A DNA stretch of 24,058 nucleotides from a virus: positions 1 to 24,058 of the IMG/VR virus record IMGVR_UViG_3300027773_000194; one strand, given 5' to 3'. The notes beneath the pieces were generated by a model, which saw only the letters and a program-made list of their open reading frames with translations, searched no databases and had not been told where the DNA came from. This document shows, one piece after another, positions 1-5,198 of this stretch (positions are counted from its first letter, which is position 1; each line of letters begins with the position of its first letter). The translations under genes and the position numbers were made by a program.

Positions 1-153
1 CTCACGGCGGTATCGATCAACCCACTTGCGAACTGTACGCGGGCAGACGCCTGCGGCTTCGGCGACGGCCTTCGGCGCCTGCCCGCTCTCCACCTGCCGT
101 ACAATCCGCTCTCGACCACGCGGCGCGAGCCGGGCATTCTTGTGCACGTTCAT
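1..153 (-). CDS. IS481-family transposase, N-terminal fragment (51 residues in window)
   Basis: Starts with ATG at 153, nine bases from a GGGAGG ribosome site, and reads off the left edge. The N-terminus MNVHKNARLAPRGRERIVRQ followed by GQAPKAVAEAAGV and TVRKWVDRYR is the typical helix-turn-helix leader of IS481 transposases, which binds the terminal repeats. The DDE catalytic domain would lie outside the window, so whether the element is intact cannot be judged. It is transcribed in the same direction as the broken gene it sits in. Confidence 0.88.
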   Translation of the reverse strand, partial: MNVHKNARLAPRGRERIVRQVESGQAPKAVAEAAGVCPRTVRKWVDRYRRE

Positions 154-236
154 CCGGTCCTCCCGAGAATCGCTGAAGCGTCGCAACTCCAGCTTCCTCG
201 GCCAGGACCGGGTGGACAACCTAATGAAAGCTCACA
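1..236 (-). mobile_element. IS481-family insertion sequence, left end only (runs off the window)
   Basis: Read on the minus strand, the element starts at 236 with TGTGAGCTTTCATTAGGTTG, which closely resembles the terminal inverted repeat of Bordetella IS481 (TGTGAAGATTCAATAGGTTG, recalled from memory). A GGGAGG ribosome site and a transposase start follow. The six bases just outside the end are GCTAGT (237-242), matching the NCTAGN target known for IS481. Only about a quarter of the expected ~1 kb element is in view; the other end and the second target copy lie beyond base 1. The element interrupts a decayed ClpP-like gene. Confidence 0.85.
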
Positions 237-560
237 GCTAGTGAACTTGTCGGCACCGGCTGCGAACGCGATTAAGCATGTTGAGGCGTAGGCGGACCCG
301 TTTGGGACGACCGAGGTCATTTTTGCGAATCTGATCGCCTCGGCTAGCTTCGCGCCCCTCCAAGAGGTTTCCGCTTGGAGAGTTGAGGCGGATAGCTGAG
401 ACAATTCTTCCTTGAGCATTGGCGATCTGATAATCTTTTGCAGCTGGTCCATATCACCGGGCACGATTTCGCCAGTTAGGACTGCGACAACGTTCCCTTT
501 TTTGAGATATAGCTCGTGAGTGTCGCCGCGAGTGAAACGGGTGTTAAACCAGGCAAATCG
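237..560 (-). pseudogene. ClpP-like periplasmic serine peptidase, frameshifted and cut by IS481
   Basis: The minus strand reads KKGNVVAVLTGEIVPGDMDQ, then in a second frame IVSAIRLNSPSGNLLEG, then back in the first frame AKLAEAIRFAKM, then SAYASTCLIAFAAGADKF. Joined, these give the order expected for ClpP/crotonase-fold peptidases of Bradyrhizobium relatives: the LNSPGG oxyanion-type motif and a CASACF-type nucleophile motif (here YASTCL, serine kept, cysteine changed to tyrosine). The frame changes lie near 421-424 (one base lost) and near 351-358 (one base gained), so only about 63 bases are out of frame. The rest of the domain is separated by the IS at 236. No convincing intact start is visible upstream. 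It is probably host DNA flanking the prophage, but it could be a cargo gene. Confidence 0.75.
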
Positions 561-631
561 CCGACAGCACTCGGCCTTCGACGAGGCCTGGATGTTGGCG
601 CACCAGCATTAAGGACAGGCGTCGCCAGCAC

Positions 632-1150
632 TCAACCCACCGGCTCCCCGCGTGCATTGAGCATATCGGCAAGGAACGCCAAGGCCTTGGCCCGCTTGCG
701 GAAAAATGTGTGGGGCGCCCATTGCTTTTCGATGCAAAGCGCCTTGAGGGATCGCCCGCGCGCCGCACGCACCGCCCAAAGCGCCGTAACGAGAGCCAAT
801 CCGGGATCGAGGGCGCGCAGCTCTCTTAGCCATTCGAGGGCAGCCTCCATTCGCGCAATCTCGCTCGCCGCCGGGCGTATCAAGGCCCGGTTGGATGCTT
901 GGCCGCGCGCCCGCCGCTCATCCTCCTCGAGTTCGGCCTGAGCGAGCTGATCGGCCCATTCGGTGGCGGTCCGAGGCCAATGCCCGCCTGGTTTGCGCGG
1001 GCCGCGCAAACCCGGCAGCCGGTCGAGGGTTCTGAAGGCTTGCACCAGCCTTTTGCCAACCAAGCCGGCATTCCAAATTGGGGACTCTATTTTAGGACCA
1101 GACGCAGCAGTCTGATTGAGGGAAATATCTACGATCGTGGGCATGATCAT
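632..1150 (-). CDS. DUF6362-like phage protein (172 aa)
   Basis: Starts with ATG at 1150, or the second ATG at 1144; neither has a strong ribosome site. It begins three bases after the GcrA-like gene, so the two form one leftward transcript. Recognisable parts are an N-terminal segment GLVGKRLVQAFRTLDRLPG, a GHWPRTATEWADQL segment, and a C-terminal part SEIARMEAALEWLRELRALDP followed by GRSLKALCIEKQWAPHTFFRKR. This is the layout of the DUF6362 proteins found in alphaproteobacterial prophages, whose C-terminus looks like a helix-turn-helix similar to sigma region 4. The family function is unknown; a role in early or late transcription is inference. It is the last intact gene before the broken host-like flank. 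Confidence 0.65.
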   Translation of the reverse strand: MIMPTIVDISLNQTAASGPKIESPIWNAGLVGKRLVQAFRTLDRLPGLRGPRKPGGHWPRTATEWADQLAQAELEEDERRARGQASNRALIRPAASEIARMEAALEWLRELRALDPGLALVTALWAVRAARGRSLKALCIEKQWAPHTFFRKRAKALAFLADMLNARGEPVG

Positions 1151-1152
1151 GA

Positions 1153-1494
1153 TTAGACGCCATCGTCGAGAATATTGTCGATGAGGTTGGAATCGGCCGC
1201 GACTTCGAGGAGAAGGAGGCGGATCATCGCTTCGCGGGTCAACCCGCGTTTAGCGGCTGCCTGATCGAATTGAGATGCGGCATCGTGCGGCAGCCGCAAG
1301 GCCATCGCCGCTGCAGCGGCCCGGAAGGCAAGTCCAAAACGTTGCGCCTGCCTGTGCACGTTATTTGGAGTTGAGGAAATAATCGGGTCTTCCGCGATGC
1401 GCTTAGCATCCCAGCCAAGCCCGAGGAGAAAACCCAGGCGGGCAATCCGCTCTCCGGTCCAGCGTGATTTGTGGATTTCGGTGGCAACCGTCAC
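1153..1494 (-). CDS. GcrA-like helix-turn-helix protein (113 aa), first leftward gene
   Basis: The start is GTG at 1494, chosen because GGAGGAGC lies just upstream. Residues about 10-55 (SRWTGERIARLGFLLGLGWD, then RIAEDPIISSTPNNVHRQAQ, then RFGL) follow the pattern of the GcrA N-terminal DNA-binding domain (WTDERV...SASQIA...NAVIGKVHRLGL). The rest (RLPHDAASQFDQAAAKRGLT, then REAMIRLLLLEVAAD) looks like a ribbon-helix-helix or dimerisation helix, so this may be a two-part regulator. GcrA in Caulobacter works with sigma-70 at methylated promoters; whether this protein does so is unknown. It is the first gene from the leftward promoter that carries the repressor operators, the position where a Cro-like or early activator gene is expected. 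Confidence 0.6.
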   Translation of the reverse strand: MTVATEIHKSRWTGERIARLGFLLGLGWDAKRIAEDPIISSTPNNVHRQAQRFGLAFRAAAAAMALRLPHDAASQFDQAAAKRGLTREAMIRLLLLEVAADSNLIDNILDDGV

Positions 1495-1544
1495 GGTAGC
1501 TCCTCCTTTTCGACTGCAGGCGGCGGGAATGCCGCGTTGAAGGA

Positions 1545-1574
1545 GGCATACGGTATTATTACCTGTACTGTCAA
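1545..1574 (-). promoter_or_regulatory. Leftward early promoter overlapped by operator O1
   Basis: On the minus strand a perfect TTGACA (1574-1569) stands 18 bases from TATGCC (1550-1545), a weak -10 box. The spacer contains operator O1, so a bound repressor would block RNA polymerase. The promoter would drive the GcrA-like and DUF6362-like genes. The -35 is convincing; the -10 is less so. Confidence 0.5.
1552..1563. promoter_or_regulatory. Operator O1, GGTATTATTACC
   Basis: First of three GGT-N6-ACC sites in the gap between the divergent genes. The same 12 bases recur exactly at 2280-2291. It sits in the spacer of the proposed leftward promoter. Binding by the S24 repressor is inferred from repetition and position. 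Confidence 0.65.
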
Positions 1575-1587
1575 GGTAAATTTACCT
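1574..1587. promoter_or_regulatory. Operator O2, perfect palindrome AGGTAAATTTACCT
   Basis: A 14-base perfect inverted repeat sharing the GGT-N6-ACC core with O1 and O3. Its centre lies 23 bases from that of O1, close to two helical turns. It abuts the -35 box of the leftward promoter, so a repressor here would also block that promoter and could touch the rightward one. Confidence 0.7.
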
Positions 1588-1608
1588 GATGCATTTCGGC
1601 CCGTGTAC

Positions 1609-1620
1609 GGTTATTCTACC
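1609..1620. promoter_or_regulatory. Operator O3, GGTTATTCTACC, next to the repressor start
   Basis: A less symmetrical third member of the GGT-N6-ACC set, ending three bases before the repressor ATG at 1624. Its place suggests autoregulation of the repressor, as the third operator does in lambdoid phages. No ribosome site is visible between it and the ATG, so the mRNA may be leaderless or nearly so. Confidence 0.5.
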
Positions 1621-1623
1621 GCC

Positions 1624-2268
1624 ATGGAACTAGATGACGTCCTCTGCCGAATCGAAAGCCGGTTAAAGGCGGTGGGCCTCTCGGCCCATGCCGCTTCTCT
1701 GGCTGCAAAGAAACCCGATGCCATCCGGAATCTTAAGCGCGCCGTCAAGAATCATGACCGGCGCGGCATCACGACCGAGACGCTGACAGCGCTCGCGCCG
1801 GTCCTAAAGACGACCGCCGCTTGGCTCCTGGAAGGCGCCGGACATCCCTCCCCGGGAAATCTTGTGCGAGTGGTGGGGAGAATTGCGGCCGGCGGTGAAA
1901 TCCTGCCGGAATCGGGGCAGGCCGCCCCTGATGGCCTCTACGGGATCGAAATTCCGTTTCCAATCCCGGAAGACGCAATTGCCTTCGAGGTCGAGGGCGA
2001 TAGTATGTGGCCGCGCTATGATTCGGGTGACGTCATCATCTGCTGGCAGCAAGCGGCCATCGCGGATGAGATCATAGGATCGGAGGCTGCGGTCAGAATC
2101 GTCGGCGGCAAGCGCTATTTGAGGCGCGTCCAACGGGGCGCCGTGAACGGAACATTCGACCTCGAGGCACACAATGCTGCGCCGATCCGGGGAGTGCCCA
2201 TCGAATGGGCGGCAGAAATCAAAGGAGTGGTCAGATACGGTCAATGGCGCCGGAGGTCCCAGGGATAA
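1624..2268 (+). CDS. S24-family phage repressor, CI/LexA-like (214 aa)
   Basis: The frame is open from 1471, but the ATG at 1624 is preferred because the operators lie just upstream and the protein then begins with a normal DNA-binding domain (MELDDVLCRIESRLKAVGLS; helices to about residue 70, ending in TTAAWLLEGAG). The C-terminal half is a peptidase S24 domain: GRIAAGGEI carries an Ala-Gly cleavage-type pair, EVEGDSMWPRYDSGDVI carries the nucleophile Ser127, and HNAAPIRG is a typical S24 end block. The position where LexA/CI have the catalytic lysine (VKR) reads YLRRV, with Arg167; Lys163 is four residues away. It should keep the leftward genes silent in the lysogen. It is the only clear rightward gene in the window. 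Confidence 0.88.
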   Translation: MELDDVLCRIESRLKAVGLSAHAASLAAKKPDAIRNLKRAVKNHDRRGITTETLTALAPVLKTTAAWLLEGAGHPSPGNLVRVVGRIAAGGEILPESGQAAPDGLYGIEIPFPIPEDAIAFEVEGDSMWPRYDSGDVIICWQQAAIADEIIGSEAAVRIVGGKRYLRRVQRGAVNGTFDLEAHNAAPIRGVPIEWAAEIKGVVRYGQWRRRSQG

Positions 2269-2291
2269 TAATCATGTCAGGTATTATTACC
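2262..2291. promoter_or_regulatory. Remote operator pair beyond the repressor gene, possible rightward promoter
   Basis: GGTATTATTACC at 2280-2291 is identical to O1, and a looser copy, GGATAATAATCA, precedes it at 2263-2274. This region lies between two convergent gene ends, where an operator is unexpected. GATAAT at 2264-2269 could be a -10 box, with a poor TCAATG -35 seventeen bases upstream. If active, it would start an RNA running antisense into the end of the late operon. The operator identity is seen; promoter activity is speculative. Confidence 0.45.
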
Positions 2292-2309
2292 CTGTATGCC
2301 GTCGGCTGA

Positions 2310-2327
2310 TCCGGCTTGCAAGCCGGA
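2310..2327. repeat. 18-base perfect palindrome between convergent genes
   Basis: TCCGGCTTGCAAGCCGGA is a perfect inverted repeat without a central loop, in the gap between the end of the repressor gene (2268) and the end of the late operon (2361). No T-run follows on either strand, so it is not a normal intrinsic terminator. It may be a protein-binding site or a bidirectional RNA end-protecting hairpin. Confidence 0.5.
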
Positions 2328-2360
2328 ATCGACCGTTCGCGGCCAACGGCTTGGGGGCAT

Positions 2361-2633
2361 TCACAGGCCCATTCCGCGCCGGGTCCTTGCATCCTCGAGG
2401 GCAGCGGTTAGCGCATCGACCTTTTCCTCGAGTTTCACGATCTCGTCTTGCATAGCAGCGATTCTTTTCTCATAGCTCTCAATCAGAATCCGTATACGGG
2501 CATCGATCAGCGACGCCATAGATCCTCGATGACGGAGCAAAGTGACGACAATCGTGCTGATCGATCCGAAAATCCCTCCAAGGCCAACAGAGGTCCCAGC
2601 GGTAATCCAAAAATCATGATTATCAATTGACAT
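2361..2633 (-). CDS. Small membrane protein with coiled coil, last gene of the late operon (90 aa)
   Basis: Start taken as ATG at 2633 (MSIDNHDFW); an upstream in-frame GTG at 2639 is possible. One membrane-spanning segment (ITAGTSVGLGGIFGSISTIV, residues about 10-30) is followed by a basic loop (RHRGS) and a long heptad-like helix (YEKRIAAMQDEIVKLEEKVD). One membrane helix plus a coiled coil in a lysis cassette suggests an inner-membrane spanin-like or holin-accessory protein. No family is recognised, and the outer-membrane partner is not evident. Confidence 0.65.
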   Translation of the reverse strand: MSIDNHDFWITAGTSVGLGGIFGSISTIVVTLLRHRGSMASLIDARIRILIESYEKRIAAMQDEIVKLEEKVDALTAALEDARTRRGMGL

Positions 2634-2639
2634 CGACAC

Positions 2640-2768
2640 AGTCCCAAACGGGCAGAATTACAACCACAACAGATGCCTCCCGCCCGGACGGCTTTTGCGG
2701 AGGTGCGAAAATTTCTAATCGGATCACGAGCGCAAGGCGTCTAGCGCGACGAGCACCAGACCTCAAAT
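2640..2768. other. Non-coding gap in the lysis region
   Basis: About 130 bases between two leftward small genes. No open frame with a ribosome site, no stem-loop followed by T-run and no tRNA-like fold was found. Confidence 0.4.
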
Positions 2769-3059
2769 CTAAGGAGCCGGAGTGGCGGCGTCAGCAAACG
2801 CGGAAGCCAGCCTGGCCTTGAGTTGAGCGATTTCCTCCAGTGCTGCATCGAGAGACCGCGCATCGGCTTCGGCTTGTGCCTTCGCTGCGTTCGCAGCTGC
2901 GGCCTGAGCGGTTCTAAAATCCGCAAGAATGGTTTCCTGGGCACGCTTAAATTCATTCAAAGCGGCTGCCAGATCGGTAATGGTCGCCATGATCTTTTCC
3001 TGTTCGTCGACAAGGAGGTCGAGAGTCGAAATAATCCGGGTGAAGGGCCATAACTCCAT
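2769..3059 (-). CDS. Alanine-rich coiled-coil phage protein (96 aa)
   Basis: The frame opens at ATG 3059, just after the stop of the upstream gene. An internal ATG at 2990 has a better ribosome site (AGGA six bases upstream) and gives MATITDLAAALNEFKRAQET, a common start for phage coiled-coil proteins. Nearly the whole protein is predicted helix with heptads (FRTAQAAAANAAKAQAEADA, then ALEEIAQLKARLASAF). There are no membrane segments or catalytic motifs. It lies between the lysozyme/holin genes and the last membrane protein, so a structural or lysis-accessory role is possible. No specific function is recognised. Confidence 0.65.
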   Translation of the reverse strand: MELWPFTRIISTLDLLVDEQEKIMATITDLAAALNEFKRAQETILADFRTAQAAAANAAKAQAEADARSLDAALEEIAQLKARLASAFADAATPAP

Positions 3060-3064
3060 AACGA

Positions 3065-3364
3065 TTAGCCCTTCGGCAGGAACTTCCCCGTCCTCGGGTC
3101 AATTCTGCTGTTGGTTGACGGTACGAATCCGCCTCTGCCGTCGGGAACAGCAGAGACGGGGGCTGTGGCTTTGTTAATTGCCAGAAAAATCGCAACCGCT
3201 CTTTCGATCCCAGCAGCTTGTGGAATGGCGGCAGTAAGATCTTGGAGCATCGATCCGGCGATCTCAATTTGCGGATCATAGCCGCCGGTTGCGAGTTTCA
3301 AGAGGATCGCGCTGGCCGCGCCGGTTAGCTCTTGCAGGCTCTCCTGCAGCTCGCCAACAGTCAT
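3065..3364 (-). CDS. Hypothetical phage protein of the lysis region (99 aa)
   Basis: The start ATG (3364-3362) overlaps the TGA of the upstream holin-like gene in an ATGA junction, which supports both genes and suggests coupled translation. The N-terminal two thirds is helical (MTVGELQESLQELTGAASAI), with a moderately hydrophobic stretch IERAVAIFLAINKAT. The end is a short proline/glycine-rich tail (RIDPRTGKFLPKG). The hydrophobic stretch is short for a membrane span. The family is not recognised. Confidence 0.65.
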   Translation of the reverse strand: MTVGELQESLQELTGAASAILLKLATGGYDPQIEIAGSMLQDLTAAIPQAAGIERAVAIFLAINKATAPVSAVPDGRGGFVPSTNSRIDPRTGKFLPKG

Positions 3365-3558
3365 CTTGCCGCTCTTCCGCTGACGTTCGAATCCTTTGCC
3401 ACAATCAGGCCAATCCCGCTGACGATCGCTGGAATATCGGCTTCGAAGTTAGGCAGCTGTCCGGCGCTCAAAGCATGGAGCACATCGGCAAGTGCCGTTA
3501 ACACGGCTGCAAATCCTGAGGCGCTCGTCTTCCAGTTCAATAAGATATTCTGCCACAT
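3361..3558 (-). CDS. Putative holin-like small protein (65 aa)
   Basis: ATG at 3558 follows an AAAGGA ribosome site and lies five bases from the lysozyme stop. Two weakly hydrophobic segments are visible, SGFAAVLTALADVLHAL and IPAIVSGIGLIVAKD, in a layout (MWQNILLNWKTS...GLIVAKD) that recurs in small proteins next to endolysins in proteobacterial phages. Size, hydrophobicity and position suggest holin function, but the polarity of the first segment is high for a classic holin, so this is inference. Confidence 0.55.
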   Translation of the reverse strand: MWQNILLNWKTSASGFAAVLTALADVLHALSAGQLPNFEADIPAIVSGIGLIVAKDSNVSGRAAR

Positions 3559-3563
3559 GAGAC

Positions 3564-4364
3564 TTATCCTTTCAGTTGGGTGACAATCGGCTGTGACTCT
3601 TCCAGGAAGCGCACTGGAACGAGGCTCAGCGCATTTTCGAACTCTTTGGCCTTGGCCCGGATTGCGGCCGCTGTTGTGTCCACACGTTCCTGCGCCCGCT
3701 TCAGATCCTCGAGATCGCTCTTGAGTTGTTCAAGGAGAGAGGGTGAAGGATGTTGGAGAGGCTCCTCTTTGGTTGCCTCTGGGCGTGGCCGCGTTGCGGC
3801 AGCTACAACCGTCCCAATCACAACTGCTGCGATTACAAACAAGAGCGTGCCAACGCCTGGGCCTTGTTGAAGATAGCTCAGCACACTGCCGGCTGCGCTG
3901 GTGGCGGCAACCACTGAACCTGCCTTGGCGTTGATCTGAAGCTTTGCGCCCGAAAGTATTTGCCGGGCGTATTTGATCCGGCGATCGAGCGCTGCCGAGC
4001 TCCTCGCTGGGCGCTCGTATTGCCAGCAAACAGCAGCCGTCAGCTCCGGAAGATCACCACCCCGGCGCAGCTCCGCATCGAGTTGCGGGTAGTCTTTGAC
4101 AAGCTCGTAAATTGCGAACTTAACTTGGGCTGCTAATGTTCCCGAGTGAAGGGAACGCTCCGCACAGAAGCGAATAAGATTATCCAAGCGGTCTAGGCGC
4201 CATTGAAAGATCCCCTGGCTCCCGTGGTCGGTCCTGGCTTGGTAGCCAGAGACGAGATTAACCCCACTCTCCTGACTCGCATTGCCCACAAGAGCGGCAG
4301 CGCCTTCCTTTGAGTAGCCTGCGGCTACAAATTCCCGGAAGGCGCGCATCTGGCGTTCTGTCAT
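3564..4364 (-). CDS. Phage tail-lysozyme-type endolysin with membrane anchor (266 aa)
   Basis: Residues 1-130 form a lysozyme-like domain of the phage tail lysozyme family: YSKEGAAALVGNASQESGVN holds the likely catalytic Glu32, and HGSQGIFQWRLDRLDNL is the family's GxxQW motif. It is followed by a small-residue linker, one membrane helix at about 172-192 (GTLLFVIAAVVIGTVVAAAT) and a C-terminal coiled coil (LLEQLKSDLEDLKRAQERVD). It should cut peptidoglycan glycan strands. Position next to a holin-like gene suggests the lysis enzyme rather than a tail part. A membrane segment after the enzyme domain is unlike the N-terminal SAR signal of many endolysins. No strong ribosome site is seen at the ATG. 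Confidence 0.78.
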   Translation of the reverse strand: MTERQMRAFREFVAAGYSKEGAAALVGNASQESGVNLVSGYQARTDHGSQGIFQWRLDRLDNLIRFCAERSLHSGTLAAQVKFAIYELVKDYPQLDAELRRGGDLPELTAAVCWQYERPARSSAALDRRIKYARQILSGAKLQINAKAGSVVAATSAAGSVLSYLQQGPGVGTLLFVIAAVVIGTVVAAATRPRPEATKEEPLQHPSPSLLEQLKSDLEDLKRAQERVDTTAAAIRAKAKEFENALSLVPVRFLEESQPIVTQLKG

Positions 4365-4413
4365 GCTCGCCCCAAATCGTTACTTGTTATGGAAGTCCGC
4401 TTGGCCCCGCCGC

Positions 4414-5187
4414 TCAGCCGATCTCTTCGCAAACGAGCTGGGTGAGGGTTACGACGTTGGCTGCGGAAGCCACGCTGAATTGCGCGGCCATAGAAAGATT
4501 GGCTGCGCTTTGTGTGTTGACCCCGATCATTCCCGCTATCCCAGTCCCGGGATTAATGAGGTCGAACATGATCGGTGTACCCTGATTCGCGCCGGTCTCG
4601 GCCTTGTTAATGAAACCCTCAGCTTGGAACATCACCTTGCCCGACGAAAACACAATCGTATCGCCGACACCGGCTCCAGTTCCGCTTACCGCTTGGGAAA
4701 GTGTCACCGTAGTTGAAGTCGTCGATGTCACTGTGGTACCAGCAGGAATAACGCTTGGCGCAGTCGAATCTTTGACAAGCATACCGGCAACCACACCAGC
4801 CGGGGTGGAGGCAAAATTCAATGTCGTGCCGCTTGGGGTCGCAGCATTCGTCACGCCAGAAACAGATGTTCCTGTCGTAGCAATCTGCAGATAGCCTTTA
4901 ATCGTCCAACCTGCATTAGCAACGCCAGCCGGAAGCTGAATTGCAGGAACCGTTGCATGCAGCACGGCCGAGCCGAGTTTGAATTTAAAGCTGATAGTTC
5001 CTGGAGTTGATGCTGCCGTCGAGAGCGTGCCATAGGCTTCGATCTTGAAGCTCCTCCCCGCATTCGGGCCTGAGTCCGTGTTTGCCCAAAGAATAGGTAC
5101 AATCGAAGCAAAGCCAGTCTCGACCGAGGTATTGGCGATCTGATTGCCAGCCGGAACCGTGTTATCGGCAAGCCAGAGCATATGCAT
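4414..5187 (-). CDS. Phage virion/adhesin protein with inserted beta module (257 aa)
   Basis: AGGAG lies eight bases before ATG 5187; ATG 5181 is the alternative. The protein is rich in Ser, Thr, Ala and Gly and all-beta in character. Residues about 110-180 (TPSGTTLNFASTPAGVVAGM, then PSVIPAGTTVTSTTSTTVTL, then VGDTIVFSSG) are a repeat-like Ig-type module often inserted in phage surface proteins. Segments before and after it (GTISFKFKLGSAVLHATVPA; KVMFQAEGFINKAETGANQG) seem to belong to one interrupted domain. It follows the SGNH hydrolase gene by 11 bases, so it is probably a tail fibre or capsid surface protein. The family is not named. Confidence 0.65.
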   Translation of the reverse strand: MHMLWLADNTVPAGNQIANTSVETGFASIVPILWANTDSGPNAGRSFKIEAYGTLSTAASTPGTISFKFKLGSAVLHATVPAIQLPAGVANAGWTIKGYLQIATTGTSVSGVTNAATPSGTTLNFASTPAGVVAGMLVKDSTAPSVIPAGTTVTSTTSTTVTLSQAVSGTGAGVGDTIVFSSGKVMFQAEGFINKAETGANQGTPIMFDLINPGTGIAGMIGVNTQSAANLSMAAQFSVASAANVVTLTQLVCEEIG

Positions 5188-5198
5188 GGATACGGCTC

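Noticed and set aside
899-1156. Rightward open frame of 85 codons opposite the DUF6362-like gene
   Set aside because: It is the mirror of a gene with recognisable sequence, has no ribosome site and its translation is low-complexity.
2310-2327. Intrinsic terminator for the repressor or late operon
   Set aside because: The perfect palindrome has no loop and no T-run on either strand, so it was listed as a palindrome only.
2174-2455. Rightward frame of 93 codons overlapping the repressor end
   Set aside because: It overlaps the S24 domain in another frame, crosses the remote operator and palindrome, and has no family-like sequence.
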